64,000 nt of DNA from CAVWSM01 sp963798505 (GCA_963798505.1 CAWCTX010000019.1:1-64000), one strand, 5' to 3'; positions 19,286-29,294 are shown, counted from the first letter of the stretch. Notes: generated from the letters alone by a model not told the origin. Numbers and translations: made by a program.

Positions 19286-19335
19286 AGACAGGGACCCGGC
19301 TCGCCAGTTACTCCGGAGTAGCAACGCCCGCGCGT

Positions 19336-19341
19336 TACGCT
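19336..19341 (+). promoter_or_regulatory. -10 element of leaderless accD
   Basis: TACGCT followed by 7 nt and the ATG at 19349. It is the same hexamer and spacing as for ppc. Confidence 0.4.
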
Positions 19342-19348
19342 GCGGCGC

Positions 19349-20941
19349 ATGAGTTCGACCCCGACCGATCCCTTGATCGACATCCACACGACCGCCGGGA
19401 GGATCGCCGACCTGCGCCGTCGCGTCGAGGAGGCGGTGCACGCCGGATCCGCTCGCGCGGTCGAGAAGCAGCACGCCAAGGGCAAGAAGACCGCGCGCGA
19501 GCGCGTCGAGATGCTGCTGGACGAGGGCTCCTTCGTGGAGATCGACGAGTTTGCCCGGCACCGCTCGACCAACTTCGGTCAGGACCGCAACCGGCCGTAC
19601 GGCGACGGAGTCGTCACCGGGTACGGAACCATCGACGGCCGTCAGGTCTGCGTGTTCGCGCAGGACTTCACGGTGTTCGGCGGCAGCCTCGGCGAGGTGT
19701 TCGGCGAGAAGATCGTCAAGGTCATGGACATGGCGCTCAAGACCGGGTGCCCGATCATCGGCATCAACGACTCCGGCGGCGCGCGGATCCAGGAGGGCGT
19801 GGTCGCGCTCGGCCTCTACGCCGAGATCTTCAAGCGCAACACTCACGCGTCGGGTGTCATCCCGCAGATCTCGCTCGTCATGGGCCCGTCCGCGGGCGGC
19901 GCCGTCTACTCCCCCGCGCTCACCGACTTTGTCGTCATGGTCGACCAGTCCTCGCACATGTTCATCACCGGACCCGACGTCATCAAGACGGTGACCGGTG
20001 AGGACGTCGCGATGGAGGAGCTCGGCGGCGGACGCGCGCACAACACCAAGAGCGGCGTGGCGCACTACCTCGGCCACGACGAGCAGGACGCCATCGACTA
20101 CGTACGGGCGCTGCTGTCGTACCTGCCGGGCAACAATCTCGAGGAGCCGCCGGCGTTTCCGGACAGCGCCGACATCGACGTCACCGACCATGACCGCGAG
20201 CTCGACGTGCTGGTGCCCGACTCGGCCAACCAGCCCTACGACATCCACACCGTCATCGAGAACGTGCTCGACGACAGTGAGTTCCTCGAAGTGCATGCGC
20301 TGTTCGCGCCCAACATCGTCGTCGGATTCGGGCGCGTCGAGGGTCACGCGGTCGGGGTCGTCGCCAACCAGCCGATTCACTTTGCGGGTTGCCTTGACAT
20401 CGACGCGTCGGAGAAGGCCGCGCGGTTCGTCCGTACGTGCGACGCGTTCAACATCCCCATCCTCACCTTCGTCGACGTGCCGGGGTTCCTTCCTGGCACC
20501 GACCAGGAGTGGAACGGCATCATCCGCCGCGGCGCCAAGCTCATCTACGCGTACGCGGAGGCAACCGTCCCGCTGATCACCGTCATCACGCGCAAGGCGT
20601 ACGGCGGCGCGTACGACGTCATGGGGTCCAAGCACCTCGGCGCCGACATCAACCTGGCGTGGCCGACCGCGCAGATCGCGGTCATGGGCGCGCAGGGCGC
20701 AGTCAACATCCTGTACCGGCGCGAGCTCGCCGACACCGACGATCCCGAGGCGCTGCGCGGCAAGCTCGTGCAGGAGTACGAGGACACGCTCGCCAACCCC
20801 TACGTCGCCGCCGAGCGCGGCTATGTCGACGGCGTCATCGAGCCTTCGCAGACCCGGGTGTCGATCGTCAAGGGGCTGCGGGCGCTGCGCAACAAGCGCG
20901 CCACGCTGCCGCCCAAGAAGCACGGGAACATTCCGCTATGA
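19349..20941 (+). CDS. Acyl-CoA (propionyl-CoA) carboxylase beta subunit
   Basis: A 530-residue carboxyltransferase that moves CO2 from biotin to acyl-CoA. The two crotonase-like halves are plain: FAQDFTVFGGSLGEVFGEKI, NDSGGARIQEGVVALG, GPSAGGAVYSPALTDF in the first; THVDVPGFLP-type FVDVPGFLPGTDQEWNGIIR and RKAYGGAYDVMGSKHLGAD in the second. The C-terminus KKHGNIPL is typical of actinobacterial PccB/AccD5. An epsilon subunit gene follows with a 4-nt overlap, as in characterised acyl-CoA carboxylase operons. The biotinylated alpha subunit is encoded at 34.2 kb. Substrate is most likely propionyl-CoA. Confidence 0.92.
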   Translation: MSSTPTDPLIDIHTTAGRIADLRRRVEEAVHAGSARAVEKQHAKGKKTARERVEMLLDEGSFVEIDEFARHRSTNFGQDRNRPYGDGVVTGYGTIDGRQVCVFAQDFTVFGGSLGEVFGEKIVKVMDMALKTGCPIIGINDSGGARIQEGVVALGLYAEIFKRNTHASGVIPQISLVMGPSAGGAVYSPALTDFVVMVDQSSHMFITGPDVIKTVTGEDVAMEELGGGRAHNTKSGVAHYLGHDEQDAIDYVRALLSYLPGNNLEEPPAFPDSADIDVTDHDRELDVLVPDSANQPYDIHTVIENVLDDSEFLEVHALFAPNIVVGFGRVEGHAVGVVANQPIHFAGCLDIDASEKAARFVRTCDAFNIPILTFVDVPGFLPGTDQEWNGIIRRGAKLIYAYAEATVPLITVITRKAYGGAYDVMGSKHLGADINLAWPTAQIAVMGAQGAVNILYRRELADTDDPEALRGKLVQEYEDTLANPYVAAERGYVDGVIEPSQTRVSIVKGLRALRNKRATLPPKKHGNIPL

Positions 20942-21162
20942 CCGACGACCAGCCGCTGGTGCGCGTCGAGCGCGGCAACCCGACCCCCGAGGAGCTGGCC
21001 GCGCTGGTCGCCGTCGTCGCCGCGCGCCGCGCAGCGTCCGGGGGCGAAGACGCGCAGGCGCCGACCAAGGCGAACCGCTGGGCGGCCTACTGGCGCACGC
21101 AGGACCGCGCCGCGCAACGGCCGGGTCCGGGTGCCTGGCGGTCACGCGGCACGGGCCGCTGA
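20938..21162 (+). CDS. Acyl-CoA carboxylase epsilon subunit
   Basis: A 74-residue protein starting at the ATGA overlap with the beta-subunit gene. The core VRVERGNPTPEELAALVAVV and the C-terminal SRWxxPxR-like region (NRWAAYWRTQD) are characteristic of AccE/PccE subunits, which stabilise the carboxylase complex in actinobacteria. The frame is short, as expected for the family. The ending GAWRSRGTGR could be shifted slightly, because the next gene may overlap. Confidence 0.8.
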   Translation: MTDDQPLVRVERGNPTPEELAALVAVVAARRAASGGEDAQAPTKANRWAAYWRTQDRAAQRPGPGAWRSRGTGR

Positions 21163-21173
21163 GGGCGCAGATC

Positions 21174-21726
21174 GTGTACGCGGTCGGCGCCGTCACCGCA
21201 CGCGGGGGCGTCGTCGCGGTCGCGTTGTCCGAGCCGGTTCACGAGCCCGAGCTCATCGCACGGATCGAACGCGCCGCTGATCCCCGACGACCTGCCGTTC
21301 CAGCCGTACCACGAGGCGGTCGACCTGCCGCTCGACGCGGCCGAGCAGCTCGTGCACGCGGTCGAGGCGGCTGCGCTCGAGCACGCCACGAAGGCGTTCC
21401 GTGAGCTGATCGCCGAGCTCCCGCAACCCGACGCGCTCGGCGGCATCGGCGTCGTCACGAAGCCGCCCGCCCCGCCACGCAGCATCGCCGAGTCGCTCAA
21501 GTCGCATCCGTGGCTGCATGACGCCGAGGGCCATCTCTACCGTGAGGCGTTGCTGCAGGCCGCCGAGGCCATGGGCGTCGACGCGATACCCGTACTCGAC
21601 TCCGATCTGCCGCCAGCCGAGCAGCTCGTCGCCGAGCTCGGCCGTACGACGCATCGACCATGGCGCAGGCTGGAAAAGGACGCGGTGCGCACGGCTTTCG
21701 TGGTACTCCAACGCCTGTGCGCATAG
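21174..21726 (+). CDS. Conserved hypothetical protein, frameshifted
   Basis: Two in-phase pieces make a protein of about 185 residues. The first is VYAVGAVTARGGVVAVALSE and PELIARIERAA. After a one-base break near 21276 follow LIPDDLPFQPYHEAVDLP, LEHATKAFRELIAELP, then SIAESLKSHPWLHDAEGHLY and REALLQAAEAMGVDAIPV, ending at TAG 21724. I do not recognise the family. The start is uncertain; GTG 21174 is the first in-frame candidate, although sequence just upstream also looks coding. The stop overlaps the next gene by 10 nt, so it is co-translated with the oxidase. Confidence 0.55.
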
Positions 21727-22913
21727 CAGTTGTCGGTGGCGGCATCCTCGGCGTGGCAGTCGCCGCGCGGCTCACTGCCGTGCGACCCGACGCGCAGGTC
21801 ACGCTTCTCGAGAAGGAGCAGGAGCTCGCCACGCACCAGACCGGCCACAACAGCGGTGTCGTGCATGCGGGCATCTACTACGCGCCCGGGTCGCTGAAGG
21901 CCCGGCTGTGCCGGCGCGGCGTCGGGATGCTGCGCGATCTGTGCGCCGAGGAGGGCATCGTCTATGACGAGTGCGGCAAGCTCGTCGTCGCCCTGACACC
22001 GGACGAGATCCCGCGGCTCGACGAGCTGGAGGGGCGGGCCACCGCCAACGGTGTGCCGGGGCTGCGGCGGCTCGCCGGGGACGAGGTCCGCGAGATCGAG
22101 CCGCACGCCGTCGGGGTCGCGGCTCTGCACTCGCCGCAGACCGCGATCGTCGACTTCGTGGCGGTCGCCCGTGCGCTGGCCGACCGCGCCATGGCGGCCG
22201 GCGCGACCGTGCTGACCGGGCGTGAGGTCGTCGGCATCAGCCAGATCGCCGACGGCGTTGTGCTGCGTACCTCCGATGGCGACGAGTGGCCCGCCGACCT
22301 TGCCGTCGTGTGCGGGGGCCTCCAGTCCGATCGGCTCGCCATGCTTGCGGGCGACACCCGCGAGCCGCAGATCGTGCCGTTCCGCGGGGAGTACTACCAG
22401 CTGCGCCGCGACCGCCGGCACCTCGTACGCGGGCTCATCTACCCCGTCCCCGACCCGCGGTTCCCGTTCCTCGGCATCCACCTCACGCGGCGGCACGACG
22501 GCAACGTGCTCGTCGGCCCCAACGCCGTGCTCGCGCTCGCCCGCGAGGGCTACCGGTGGCGGGACGTGTCGTCGCGCGACCTGCGCGGGACGCTCGGCTA
22601 TCCCGGGTTCCGCAAGCTGGCCCGCCGCTACTGGCGCACCGGCGCGGCCGAGCTGTGGGGATCGCTGTCCAAGCGGGCGTTCGTCGCCGCGGCCGCGAAG
22701 TACGTGCCGTCGCTGCGCGCCGATGACGTCGTACACGGCCTGTCAGGCGTACGCGCTCAGGCCCTCGACCCCGACGGCTCGCTCGTCGACGACTTCCGGC
22801 TGTTCCGGCGCGACCGCGTGCTCGCCGTGCGCAACGCCCCGTCACCCGGCGCCACCTCGTCGCTGGCGATCGCGGAGTACGTCGTCGACCAGCTCGCCCT
22901 CGAACCGCGTTGA
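21717..22913 (+). CDS. lhgO: FAD-dependent oxidoreductase, L-2-hydroxyglutarate oxidase (LhgO) family
   Basis: A 398-residue DAO-fold flavoprotein. The GTG at 21717 begins RIAVVGGGILGVAVAARLTA, the FAD dinucleotide fold. ELATHQTGHNSGVVHAGIYY and GSLKARLCRRG are near-diagnostic of LhgO, followed by DECGKLVVAL, EYYQLRRDRRHLVRGLIYPV and FPFLGIHLTRRHDGNVLVGP. The enzyme oxidises L-2-hydroxyglutarate to 2-oxoglutarate and passes electrons to the membrane chain. It overlaps the upstream hypothetical gene by 10 nt. Its stop codon is the first part of a long palindromic element. Confidence 0.88.
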   Translation: MRIAVVGGGILGVAVAARLTAVRPDAQVTLLEKEQELATHQTGHNSGVVHAGIYYAPGSLKARLCRRGVGMLRDLCAEEGIVYDECGKLVVALTPDEIPRLDELEGRATANGVPGLRRLAGDEVREIEPHAVGVAALHSPQTAIVDFVAVARALADRAMAAGATVLTGREVVGISQIADGVVLRTSDGDEWPADLAVVCGGLQSDRLAMLAGDTREPQIVPFRGEYYQLRRDRRHLVRGLIYPVPDPRFPFLGIHLTRRHDGNVLVGPNAVLALAREGYRWRDVSSRDLRGTLGYPGFRKLARRYWRTGAAELWGSLSKRAFVAAAAKYVPSLRADDVVHGLSGVRAQALDPDGSLVDDFRLFRRDRVLAVRNAPSPGATSSLAIAEYVVDQLALEPR

Positions 22914-22969
22914 TCATGGCGAAGACGTGATCATCCGCGAAGAATGACCACGCCTTGGCCATGATCAAC
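22909..22969. repeat. Palindromic element family B, copy 1
   Basis: Left arm 22909-22934 and right arm 22944-22969 (26 nt each) pair at 23 positions around a 9-nt loop, CCGCGAAGA. The outer 12 nt (GTTGATCATGGC) are perfectly complementary. The left arm includes the lhgO stop codon. The same loop and nearly the same arms occur at 48450-48514. Confidence 0.8.
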
Positions 22970-23023
22970 ACTTCGGTGGGAGGCGCCGCCATAACCCGGT
23001 GTCGTTCACGGCGGGTGACTGGT

Positions 23024-23029
23024 TAGGGT
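23024..23029 (+). promoter_or_regulatory. -10 element of the leaderless DUF885 gene
   Basis: TAGGGT with 6 nt to the GTG at 23036. Confidence 0.35.
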
Positions 23030-23035
23030 CGCTGG

Positions 23036-24732
23036 GTGACCAACGATGTGGAAGCACCGCCCATGCGTTTGATTGACGCGCTTGCCGATTCCTACGTCGA
23101 CGAGATCGCCGCCCTCGACCCGATGCTCGCGACATACGCCGGCATCCCGGGGCACGACCACGAGATGCCCGACCTGTCGCCGCCCGGCCTTGCCGCGGTC
23201 AACGACCTCAACGTGCGTACGGTCGCCGCGCTCCGTGACCTCGAGCCGGTCGACGAGCGGGAGCGGGTCGCCAAAGAGGCCATGCTGGAAAGGCTGGGGC
23301 TCGAGGTCGAGATGTACGAGGCCGGCCTCACCCACACGCTGAACGTCGTCGCGAGCCCCATGCAGAACGTCCGGGCGATCTTCGACCTCATGCCCACCGA
23401 GGGCGCCGAGGCGTGGAGCAACGTCGCGACGCGCATGGAACGAGTGCCGGCCGCGCTCGACGGCTACCGCGCGACGCTGCTCGACGAGGCGGCGCGCGGT
23501 CGCGCGCCGGCCAAGCGGCAGGTCTTGTCGTGTGCCGAGCAGTGCCGACGCTGGACGGTTGGAGAGCACCCCTTCTTCCCTGGGCTGGTTGCCGGGGCCG
23601 ACAAGGACTCTGAGGTCGACGAGGCGCTGCTCGCGCGGCTGTCCGAGGCGAGCGCGACTGCGGCGGCGGCGTACGAGGCGTTCGGCCGGTTCCTGACCGA
23701 GGACTTCCTGCCGCTCGCGCGGGACAAGGACGCCTGCGGGCGACACACGTACACCCTCGCCTCCCGCTACTTCCTCGGAGCCAAGGTCGACCTCGACGAG
23801 ACGTACGCCTGGGGCTGGCAGGAGCTGGCCCGCCTCAGTGAAGAGCTGACCAAGGTGGCCAACCAGATCGTGCCGGGCGGCACGGTCGCCGAGGCCAAGG
23901 CCGCGCTCGAGGCCGACGAGAGGCAGGCGGCTGGCGCGGCACCGAGGCGCTCCAGCGCTGGATGCAGGACCTGTCCGACCGCGCAGTCGCCGGGCTCGCC
24001 GACACGCACTTCGACATCCCGGAGCCGATCCGCCGGCTGGAGTGCCGCATCGCGCCGACGCACGACGGGGGCATCTACTACACCGGGCCGTCCGAGGACC
24101 TGAGCCGGCCGGGACGGATGTGGTGGTCGGTGCCCGAGGGCGTGGAGTCGTTCCAGACGTGGGAGCAGACGACGACCGTCTACCACGAGGGCGTACCCGG
24201 GCATCACCTGCAGGTGGCGCAGAACGTCTACCGCGCCGACCTGCTCAACCGCTGGCAGCGGCTGCTCTGCTGGGTGTCGGGGCACGGCGAGGGCTGGGCG
24301 CTGTACGCGGAGCGGCTCATGGCCGACCTCGGCTACCTCGATGACCCGGCCGACCGGCTCGGAATGCTGATGGCCCAGTCGTTCCGGGCCGTGCGGGTGA
24401 TCGTCGACATCGGGCTGCACCTGGAGCTGCCGATCCCGGCGGGCACCGGCTTCCACGAGGGCGAGGTGTGGACCCCCGACCTCGCCATGGAGTTCCTGCT
24501 CCTGCACGCGGCGCACGAGAAGGAGTTCCTGAACTTCGAGCTCGACCGCTACCTGGGCTGGCCCGGCCAGGCACCGGCGTACAAGGTCGGCGAGCGCATC
24601 TGGCTGCAGGCCCGCGAGGAGGCTCGGGAGCGCGCCGGGGAGGCGTTCGACGTCAAGGAGTTCCACCGCGCCGCGCTCAACCTGGGATCGCTCGGGCTCG
24701 ATCCCTTGCGGGCGGCGCTGGCTCGGCTCTGA
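23036..24732 (+). CDS. DUF885 family zinc-peptidase-like protein, frameshifted
   Basis: About 565 residues. The N-terminal helical half (LIDALADSYVDEIAALDPML, YAGIPGHDHEMPDLSP) is in one frame to 23925. After AKAALEADE one base shift near 23930 leads to WMQDLSDRAVAGLADTHFDI and PEPIRRLECRIAP. The catalytic motif HEGVPGHHLQ, a gluzincin-like HExxH variant as in DUF885 proteins, is followed by GHGEGWALYAERLM with the third ligand glutamate. Members are thought to be carboxypeptidase-like metallopeptidases. No signal peptide is visible, so it is probably cytosolic. Confidence 0.87.
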
Positions 24733-24746
24733 GGGCGCCGCCCGGC

Positions 24747-25115
24747 TCAGCCCTTGACGTACGAGAGCTTCTCCGCGACCAGCCCGTCTCGGATCCGGTA
24801 GAGGTCGATGCCGCGTATGTGCCCCGACCCGCCGCCGCGTTCCATCCACGAGTACCGCCAGCGCACGACCGCGCGATCGCCGGCGACGACGAGCTCCTCG
24901 GTGTCGAACACCGGCTCGCGGGTGCTCGCGAACAGCTCGGCCCACGCCCTACGCACCTCGTCGCGACCGGTGAACCGCGTCCCGTCGGGCGACGGCCCCG
25001 TCGCGTCGAACACGACATCCGGGGTCGTCATCGCCATCACCGCCTCGAGGTCGCGGGCGTTGAAGGCGGCGCCGAACCGGTCGATGACCGACCGCGTCGC
25101 CTCCTCCGTGCTCAC
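24747..25115 (-). CDS. SnoaL-like/NTF2-fold protein
   Basis: A 122-residue protein with the cone-shaped NTF2 fold pattern: TRSVIDRFGAAFNARDLEAV, MAMTTPDVVFDATGPSPDG, GRDEVRRAWAELF, VVRWRYSW and HIRGIDLYRIRDGLVAEKLS. Such proteins are small isomerases, hydrolases or binding proteins; the activity here cannot be assigned. GTG 25115 is chosen because it overlaps the stop of the upstream DinB-like gene by 4 nt, giving a two-gene operon. Confidence 0.8.
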   Translation of the reverse strand: MSTEEATRSVIDRFGAAFNARDLEAVMAMTTPDVVFDATGPSPDGTRFTGRDEVRRAWAELFASTREPVFDTEELVVAGDRAVVRWRYSWMERGGGSGHIRGIDLYRIRDGLVAEKLSYVKG

Positions 25116-25687
25116 GACGACCATCCCGGATCCCGTCCGAACGCCGCCAGGAGCCGGTCCTGCGCCGACGCCCCGTCGCGCAGTGGCACGGGGTCCGCGA
25201 TCAAGCCCGCCGCCTGGTAGGCGGCCTGCCGCTCGGCGAACCACGCCGCGACCGCCTCGACCTGCTCCGCAGGCAACGAACGGTCCTGACCCGTCGCAGC
25301 CGCCACGTCCCAGCCGTGGACCAGGTGGTCGGCCGCGAGCTGCATGGCGTACTCGCTGGCCTTCTCGTCGCCATATGACAGGTGCACGATGCGATCCACC
25401 GCGCCGGGCGCCCGCCAGGCCGCTCGGGCCTCCGCCAGTGCGGCGTCATCGGCCGCCTGCGGATCATCACCCAACAGGTCCCCCGACAGGCGGTCCCCCA
25501 CCTCCGCGATGGACTGGCCGGCGAGGAGCGGCACCACCCAACGGTCCTCGCCGACCACGTGGTTGACCAACGCGCGCACGTCCCAGGCCGCGCACGGCGT
25601 CGGCCGCGAGAACTGGTCCGGCTTCACCGAAAGAACTCGCTCCCACCAGCTGTCCATCGTGGACTGCACAAGATCCACCGGCTGCAT
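25112..25687 (-). CDS. TIGR03086-type DinB/mycothiol-dependent enzyme-like protein
   Basis: A 191-residue four-helix protein. RPTPCAAWDVRALVNHVVGE near the N-terminus holds the first metal-binding His, and AADHLVHGWDVAAATGQD holds the HxxxWD pair typical of the maleylpyruvate-isomerase/TIGR03086 group. Many members of this fold use mycothiol as cofactor in actinobacteria; whether this one does is inference. It is the first gene of an operon with the NTF2-like protein, and is divergent from maf. Confidence 0.82.
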   Translation of the reverse strand: MQPVDLVQSTMDSWWERVLSVKPDQFSRPTPCAAWDVRALVNHVVGEDRWVVPLLAGQSIAEVGDRLSGDLLGDDPQAADDAALAEARAAWRAPGAVDRIVHLSYGDEKASEYAMQLAADHLVHGWDVAAATGQDRSLPAEQVEAVAAWFAERQAAYQAAGLIADPVPLRDGASAQDRLLAAFGRDPGWSS

Positions 25688-25739
25688 GATGCACAGAGTG
25701 CACTGCTCGACTGCGCTCCGCTACTGTCGGTCACTCGTG

Positions 25740-26375
25740 ATGCCGCCGCGGTTACGCTTCGTCCTCGCCTCCGCCTCCCCCGCCAGGCTTGCGACCCTGC
25801 GCGCCGCTGGCGTCGAGCCCGAGGTGGTCGTCAGCGGCGTCGACGAGGACCAGGTCAGCGAGCGCTCACCTGCCCGTACGGCATTGGTGCTCGCCCGGCT
25901 CAAGGCAGAGGCGGTGGCCGCCCTCCTGGAGGAGCCGGCGGCCGGCGCGGTGTCCCTCGTACTCGGCTGCGACTCGGTTCTCGAGCTCGACGGCGAGACA
26001 CACGGCAAGCCGGCAAACACCGCCGAGGCGCGTGACCGCTGGCGGCGGATGCGCGGTCGCACCGGCCTGCTGCACACCGGCCACTGCCTCGTGGACGTCG
26101 GCTCCGGGCGGTCGACCGCCGAGGTCGCCTCGACTCTCGTACGGTTCGCCGACATCACCGATGACGAGGTCGATGCGTATGTGGCGACCGGCGAGCCGCT
26201 GCAGGTGGCGGGCGCGTTCACCGTCGACGGGCTCGGCGGCGCGTTCGTCGAGGGGATCGAGGGCGACCACCACAACGTCGTCGGCCTGTCCCTCCCCCTG
26301 CTGCGCCGGATGCTGCACGAGCTCGGCCTGGACTGGACCACGCTCTGGTCGACGCGACGCGGCGCCGGACCGTGA
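25740..26375 (+). CDS. maf: Maf/YceF family nucleoside triphosphate pyrophosphatase
   Basis: A 211-residue Maf protein, which hydrolyses non-canonical or modified NTPs to monophosphates. LASASPARLATLRAAGVEPE is the N-terminal substrate loop. VLGCDSVLELDGETHGKP carries the catalytic Asp, and GAFTVDGLGGAFVEGIEGD, with HHNVVGLSLPLL, is the C-terminal signature. ATG 25740 is preceded directly by a GTG at 25737 that could also start it. In this group of actinobacteria maf usually sits near the acyl-CoA carboxylase genes, as here. Confidence 0.9.
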   Translation: MPPRLRFVLASASPARLATLRAAGVEPEVVVSGVDEDQVSERSPARTALVLARLKAEAVAALLEEPAAGAVSLVLGCDSVLELDGETHGKPANTAEARDRWRRMRGRTGLLHTGHCLVDVGSGRSTAEVASTLVRFADITDDEVDAYVATGEPLQVAGAFTVDGLGGAFVEGIEGDHHNVVGLSLPLLRRMLHELGLDWTTLWSTRRGAGP

Positions 26376-26414
26376 CTAGGCTGCCGGACGGGATGATCCG
26401 TGGGAGGAGCGTCC

Positions 26415-28404
26415 ATGCGTGCACGCCTCGCGGGTGCGGGGGCTATGGGGGCGATCGCGCTTGGTCTGACGGGCGCCACGGCGTTCGCCGACGAGCCGTT
26501 CCGGCTGCCCGAGCCGGTCACTGACAACGCCGGGGTGCTCACCGGCGGCGAGCCTGCCGAGATCGAAGCCGCTCTCGCCGAGCTGCAGCAGGAGGACGGC
26601 GTCCAGCTGTGGGTCGTCTACGTCGAGTCCTTCGACGGCATGGAGCCGCAGGAGTGGTCGAACCAGACGTACGACCTGTCCGGCCTCGGCGTCGACGGCG
26701 CGCTGCTGTCCGTAGCCACCGAGGACCGCGCCTACACCTACTCGGTCGGCACCGACTTCCCGCTGTCCGACAGCGAGCTGGAGGAGATCGCCGACCAGGA
26801 CATCCAGCCGCTCCTCGCCGAGGAGGACTGGGCCGGCGCCGCGATAGCCGCGGCCAACTCCTACCGCGAGGCGATCGGCGGCGGTGGTGACGGCGGCGGC
26901 GTGCCCGGCTGGGTCTGGGTCGGTGGCGCGGCCGCGCTCGGCGGTGGCGGCTTCTGGCTCTATCGCCGTTCTAAGCGACCACGAGCGGCTGCGCCGCCGT
27001 CGGAGGACGAGCTCGCCGGCCTGTCCACCGAAGACCTCGGCAAGCGCGCCAACGCACTGCTCATCGAGACCGACGACGCGGTGAAGACGAGCGAACAGGA
27101 GGTGGGGTTCGCGGAGGCGCAGTTCGGCAACGAGCCTGTCGCCGAGTTCCGTACGGCCGTCGACAACGCCAAGCAGGAGCTGGCCGCGGCGTTCGCCCTT
27201 CAGCAGAAGCTCGACGATCATCAGCCCGACAGCGAGCAGGACCAGCGGGCCATGTACACCGAGATCGTGCAGCGGCTCAGCGCGGCCAACCAGACGCTCG
27301 ACGAGCATGCCGAGGACTTCGACCGCCTGCGCGACCTGGAGAAGACCATCGACACCGAGCTGCCCAAGCTCGGCGAGGTGGCCGCCTCGATCGAGGCACG
27401 GATCCCGCAGGAGCAGGCGCGGCTGGAGTCGCTGCGGGGCCAGTACGCCGAGTCGGCGCTGGCCACGGTCAACGACAACATCGCCCAGTCCCAGGACCGG
27501 CTGGAGTTCGCCCGCACCGAGCTGGCCGAGGGAAACGGGCTGCTCGCCGCTGGCAAGAAGGGGGAGGCGGTCGTCAGCGCCCGGGCTGCCGAGGAGGCGC
27601 TTGCCCAGGGTGCGACCCTTCTCGACGCCATCGGCCGGCTCGAAACCGACCTGGGGACCGCAGACGAGAAGGTCGCCGCCGTGCGCGCCGAGACGGAGAA
27701 GGACCTGGCCGAGGCCCGCGCGCTCGCCGCGGCCGGTGGCGGTGGCCAGTCGGCCGCGCAGCTCCCCGCCCTCGCCCAGCAGGCCGAGGCCGCGCTGGCG
27801 GCGGCAGTCGCCGCGACGTCGGGCACGGCCCCATCCGATCCGCTGTTCGCGTTGCGGCAGCTCGAGCAGGCTGGCGCGACCCTCGACGAGGCGCTGGTGG
27901 CCGTCCGCGACGAGCACGCGCGGGCGGTCCGCGCCGCGCAGGCGCTCGACCAGGCGATCATGGCGGCGCGTGCGGAGATCTCCGCGGCGACCGACTTCAT
28001 CTCGACGAGGCGCGGCGGGGTGGGCGGCGAAGCCCGTACGCGGCTGGCCGAGGCGCAACGCCATCTCGACGCCGCGATGCAGCTGGCCCAGCAGGACCCG
28101 GCCACGGCGCTGCAGCACGCGCAGCACGCCGACGGGCTCGCCGAGCAGGCGAGCGCGCAGGCGCAGGCCGATGTCGGGGCGTTCCAGTCGCCGATGGGCG
28201 GCGGCGGAGGCGGACGGCGGCGGGATGGGCGGATTCGCCGGTGCGGTGCTCGGCGGGATCCTCGTGGACATGATGAGCGGCGGTGGCCGCGGCGGCGGGA
28301 TGGGCGGCTTCGGCGGCGGCTTCGGTGGCGGCGGAGGTCGGGCGCCCGCGAGCTATGGCGGCCGCATGACGCGTGGCCGTCGGGGCGGAGGTGGGCGCTT
28401 CTGA
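26415..28404 (+). CDS. TPM-domain membrane protein with long coiled coil, frameshifted near the C-terminus
   Basis: About 664 residues. A signal peptide (MRARLAGAGAMGAIALGL) is followed by a TPM domain: EPVTDNAGVLTGGEPAEI, GVQLWVVYVESFDGM, LSVATEDRAYTYSVGTD. A transmembrane helix at about residues 165-185 (VPGWVWVGGAAALGGGGFWL) leads to some 400 residues of Ala/Glu/Gln-rich coiled coil. Near 28212 the frame breaks; the correct tail is glycine-rich (GGFAGAVLGGILVDMMSGGG ... GGGGRF). ATG 26415 is preceded by GGGAGGAG. It lies just upstream of a PspA gene, a known pairing for envelope-stress proteins. Confidence 0.82.
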
Positions 28405-28456
28405 TTGTGCAGTCGTACGACCGAAACACGACACGGCAACTGTAAGGACGGGGATC

Positions 28457-29236
28457 ATGGCCAAGCAGTCCATCTTCGGACGCATCGCACAGCTCACCAA
28501 GGCCAACATCAACTCGATGCTCGACTCCGCCGAGGACCCGGAGATGATGCTGGACCAGATGGTGCGCGACTACACCAACAACATCGCCGAGGCCGAGGAA
28601 GCCGTCGCGCAGACGATCGGCAACCTGCGGATGCTCGAGGCCGACATGGCCGAGGACCAGCAGGCCGCGCAGGAGTGGGGCACCAAGGCCATAGCCGCCA
28701 GCAGGAAGGGCGACGAATTCCGCTCGGCCGGCGACGCCGCCAGCGCCGACAAGTTCGACAACCTCGCCAAGGTCGCCCTGCAGCGCCAGATCAGCGCCGA
28801 GGGCGAGATCAAGGCCGCCACGCCGCAGGTCGAGCAGCAGCGGCAGGTGGTCGACAAGCTCAAGGCGGGCCTCGACAACATGCGCGGCAAGCTCACCGAG
28901 CTGCAGGGCAAGCGGTCCGAGCTGGTTGGTCGGGCCAAGATGGCCGAGGCGCAGTCCAAGGTGCAGGACGCCGTCAAGAGCATCGACATCATGGACCCGA
29001 CCAGCGACCTCGGCCGGTTCGAGGACAAGATCCGGCGCGAGGAGGCCAAGGTCGCCGGTCACGCGGAGCTTGCGGCGTCCAGCCTCGACGCGCAGTTCGA
29101 GAGCCTCGACGACGTCAGCGAGGTCACCGAGGTCGAGGCCCGGCTCGCCGAGCTCAAGGCGGGGTCGTCGCCGACGGGCTCGCTCGGGTCCGGATCATCG
29201 GCTCCGTCCACCTCCTCAGGGACGACCGACTGGTGA
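28457..29236 (+). CDS. pspA: PspA/IM30 family envelope-stress protein
   Basis: A 259-residue coiled-coil protein. The N-terminal amphipathic helix (FGRIAQLTKANINSMLDSAE) binds stressed membranes in the family. DPEMMLDQMVRDYTNNIAEA and long helices up to VQDAVKSIDIMDP follow, with a Ser/Gly-rich tail not found in E. coli PspA. The start follows AAGGA at a good distance. Located 52 nt after a TPM-domain protein with a similar coiled coil, which suggests a shared membrane-maintenance role. A PspC-domain protein is encoded at 50.1 kb. Confidence 0.88.
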   Translation: MAKQSIFGRIAQLTKANINSMLDSAEDPEMMLDQMVRDYTNNIAEAEEAVAQTIGNLRMLEADMAEDQQAAQEWGTKAIAASRKGDEFRSAGDAASADKFDNLAKVALQRQISAEGEIKAATPQVEQQRQVVDKLKAGLDNMRGKLTELQGKRSELVGRAKMAEAQSKVQDAVKSIDIMDPTSDLGRFEDKIRREEAKVAGHAELAASSLDAQFESLDDVSEVTEVEARLAELKAGSSPTGSLGSGSSAPSTSSGTTDW

Positions 29237-29294
29237 GCCAGGCCGATTCGAAGCCAGGCTCGCCGGCCGGCCCGGCGTGAGGAGGCGGTCGCTG

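Noticed and set aside
22909..22969. Family B hairpin as a riboswitch for the DUF885 gene
   Set aside because: The hairpin includes the upstream stop codon, and the DUF885 gene has its own -10 just before its GTG, so the hairpin is not in its leader.
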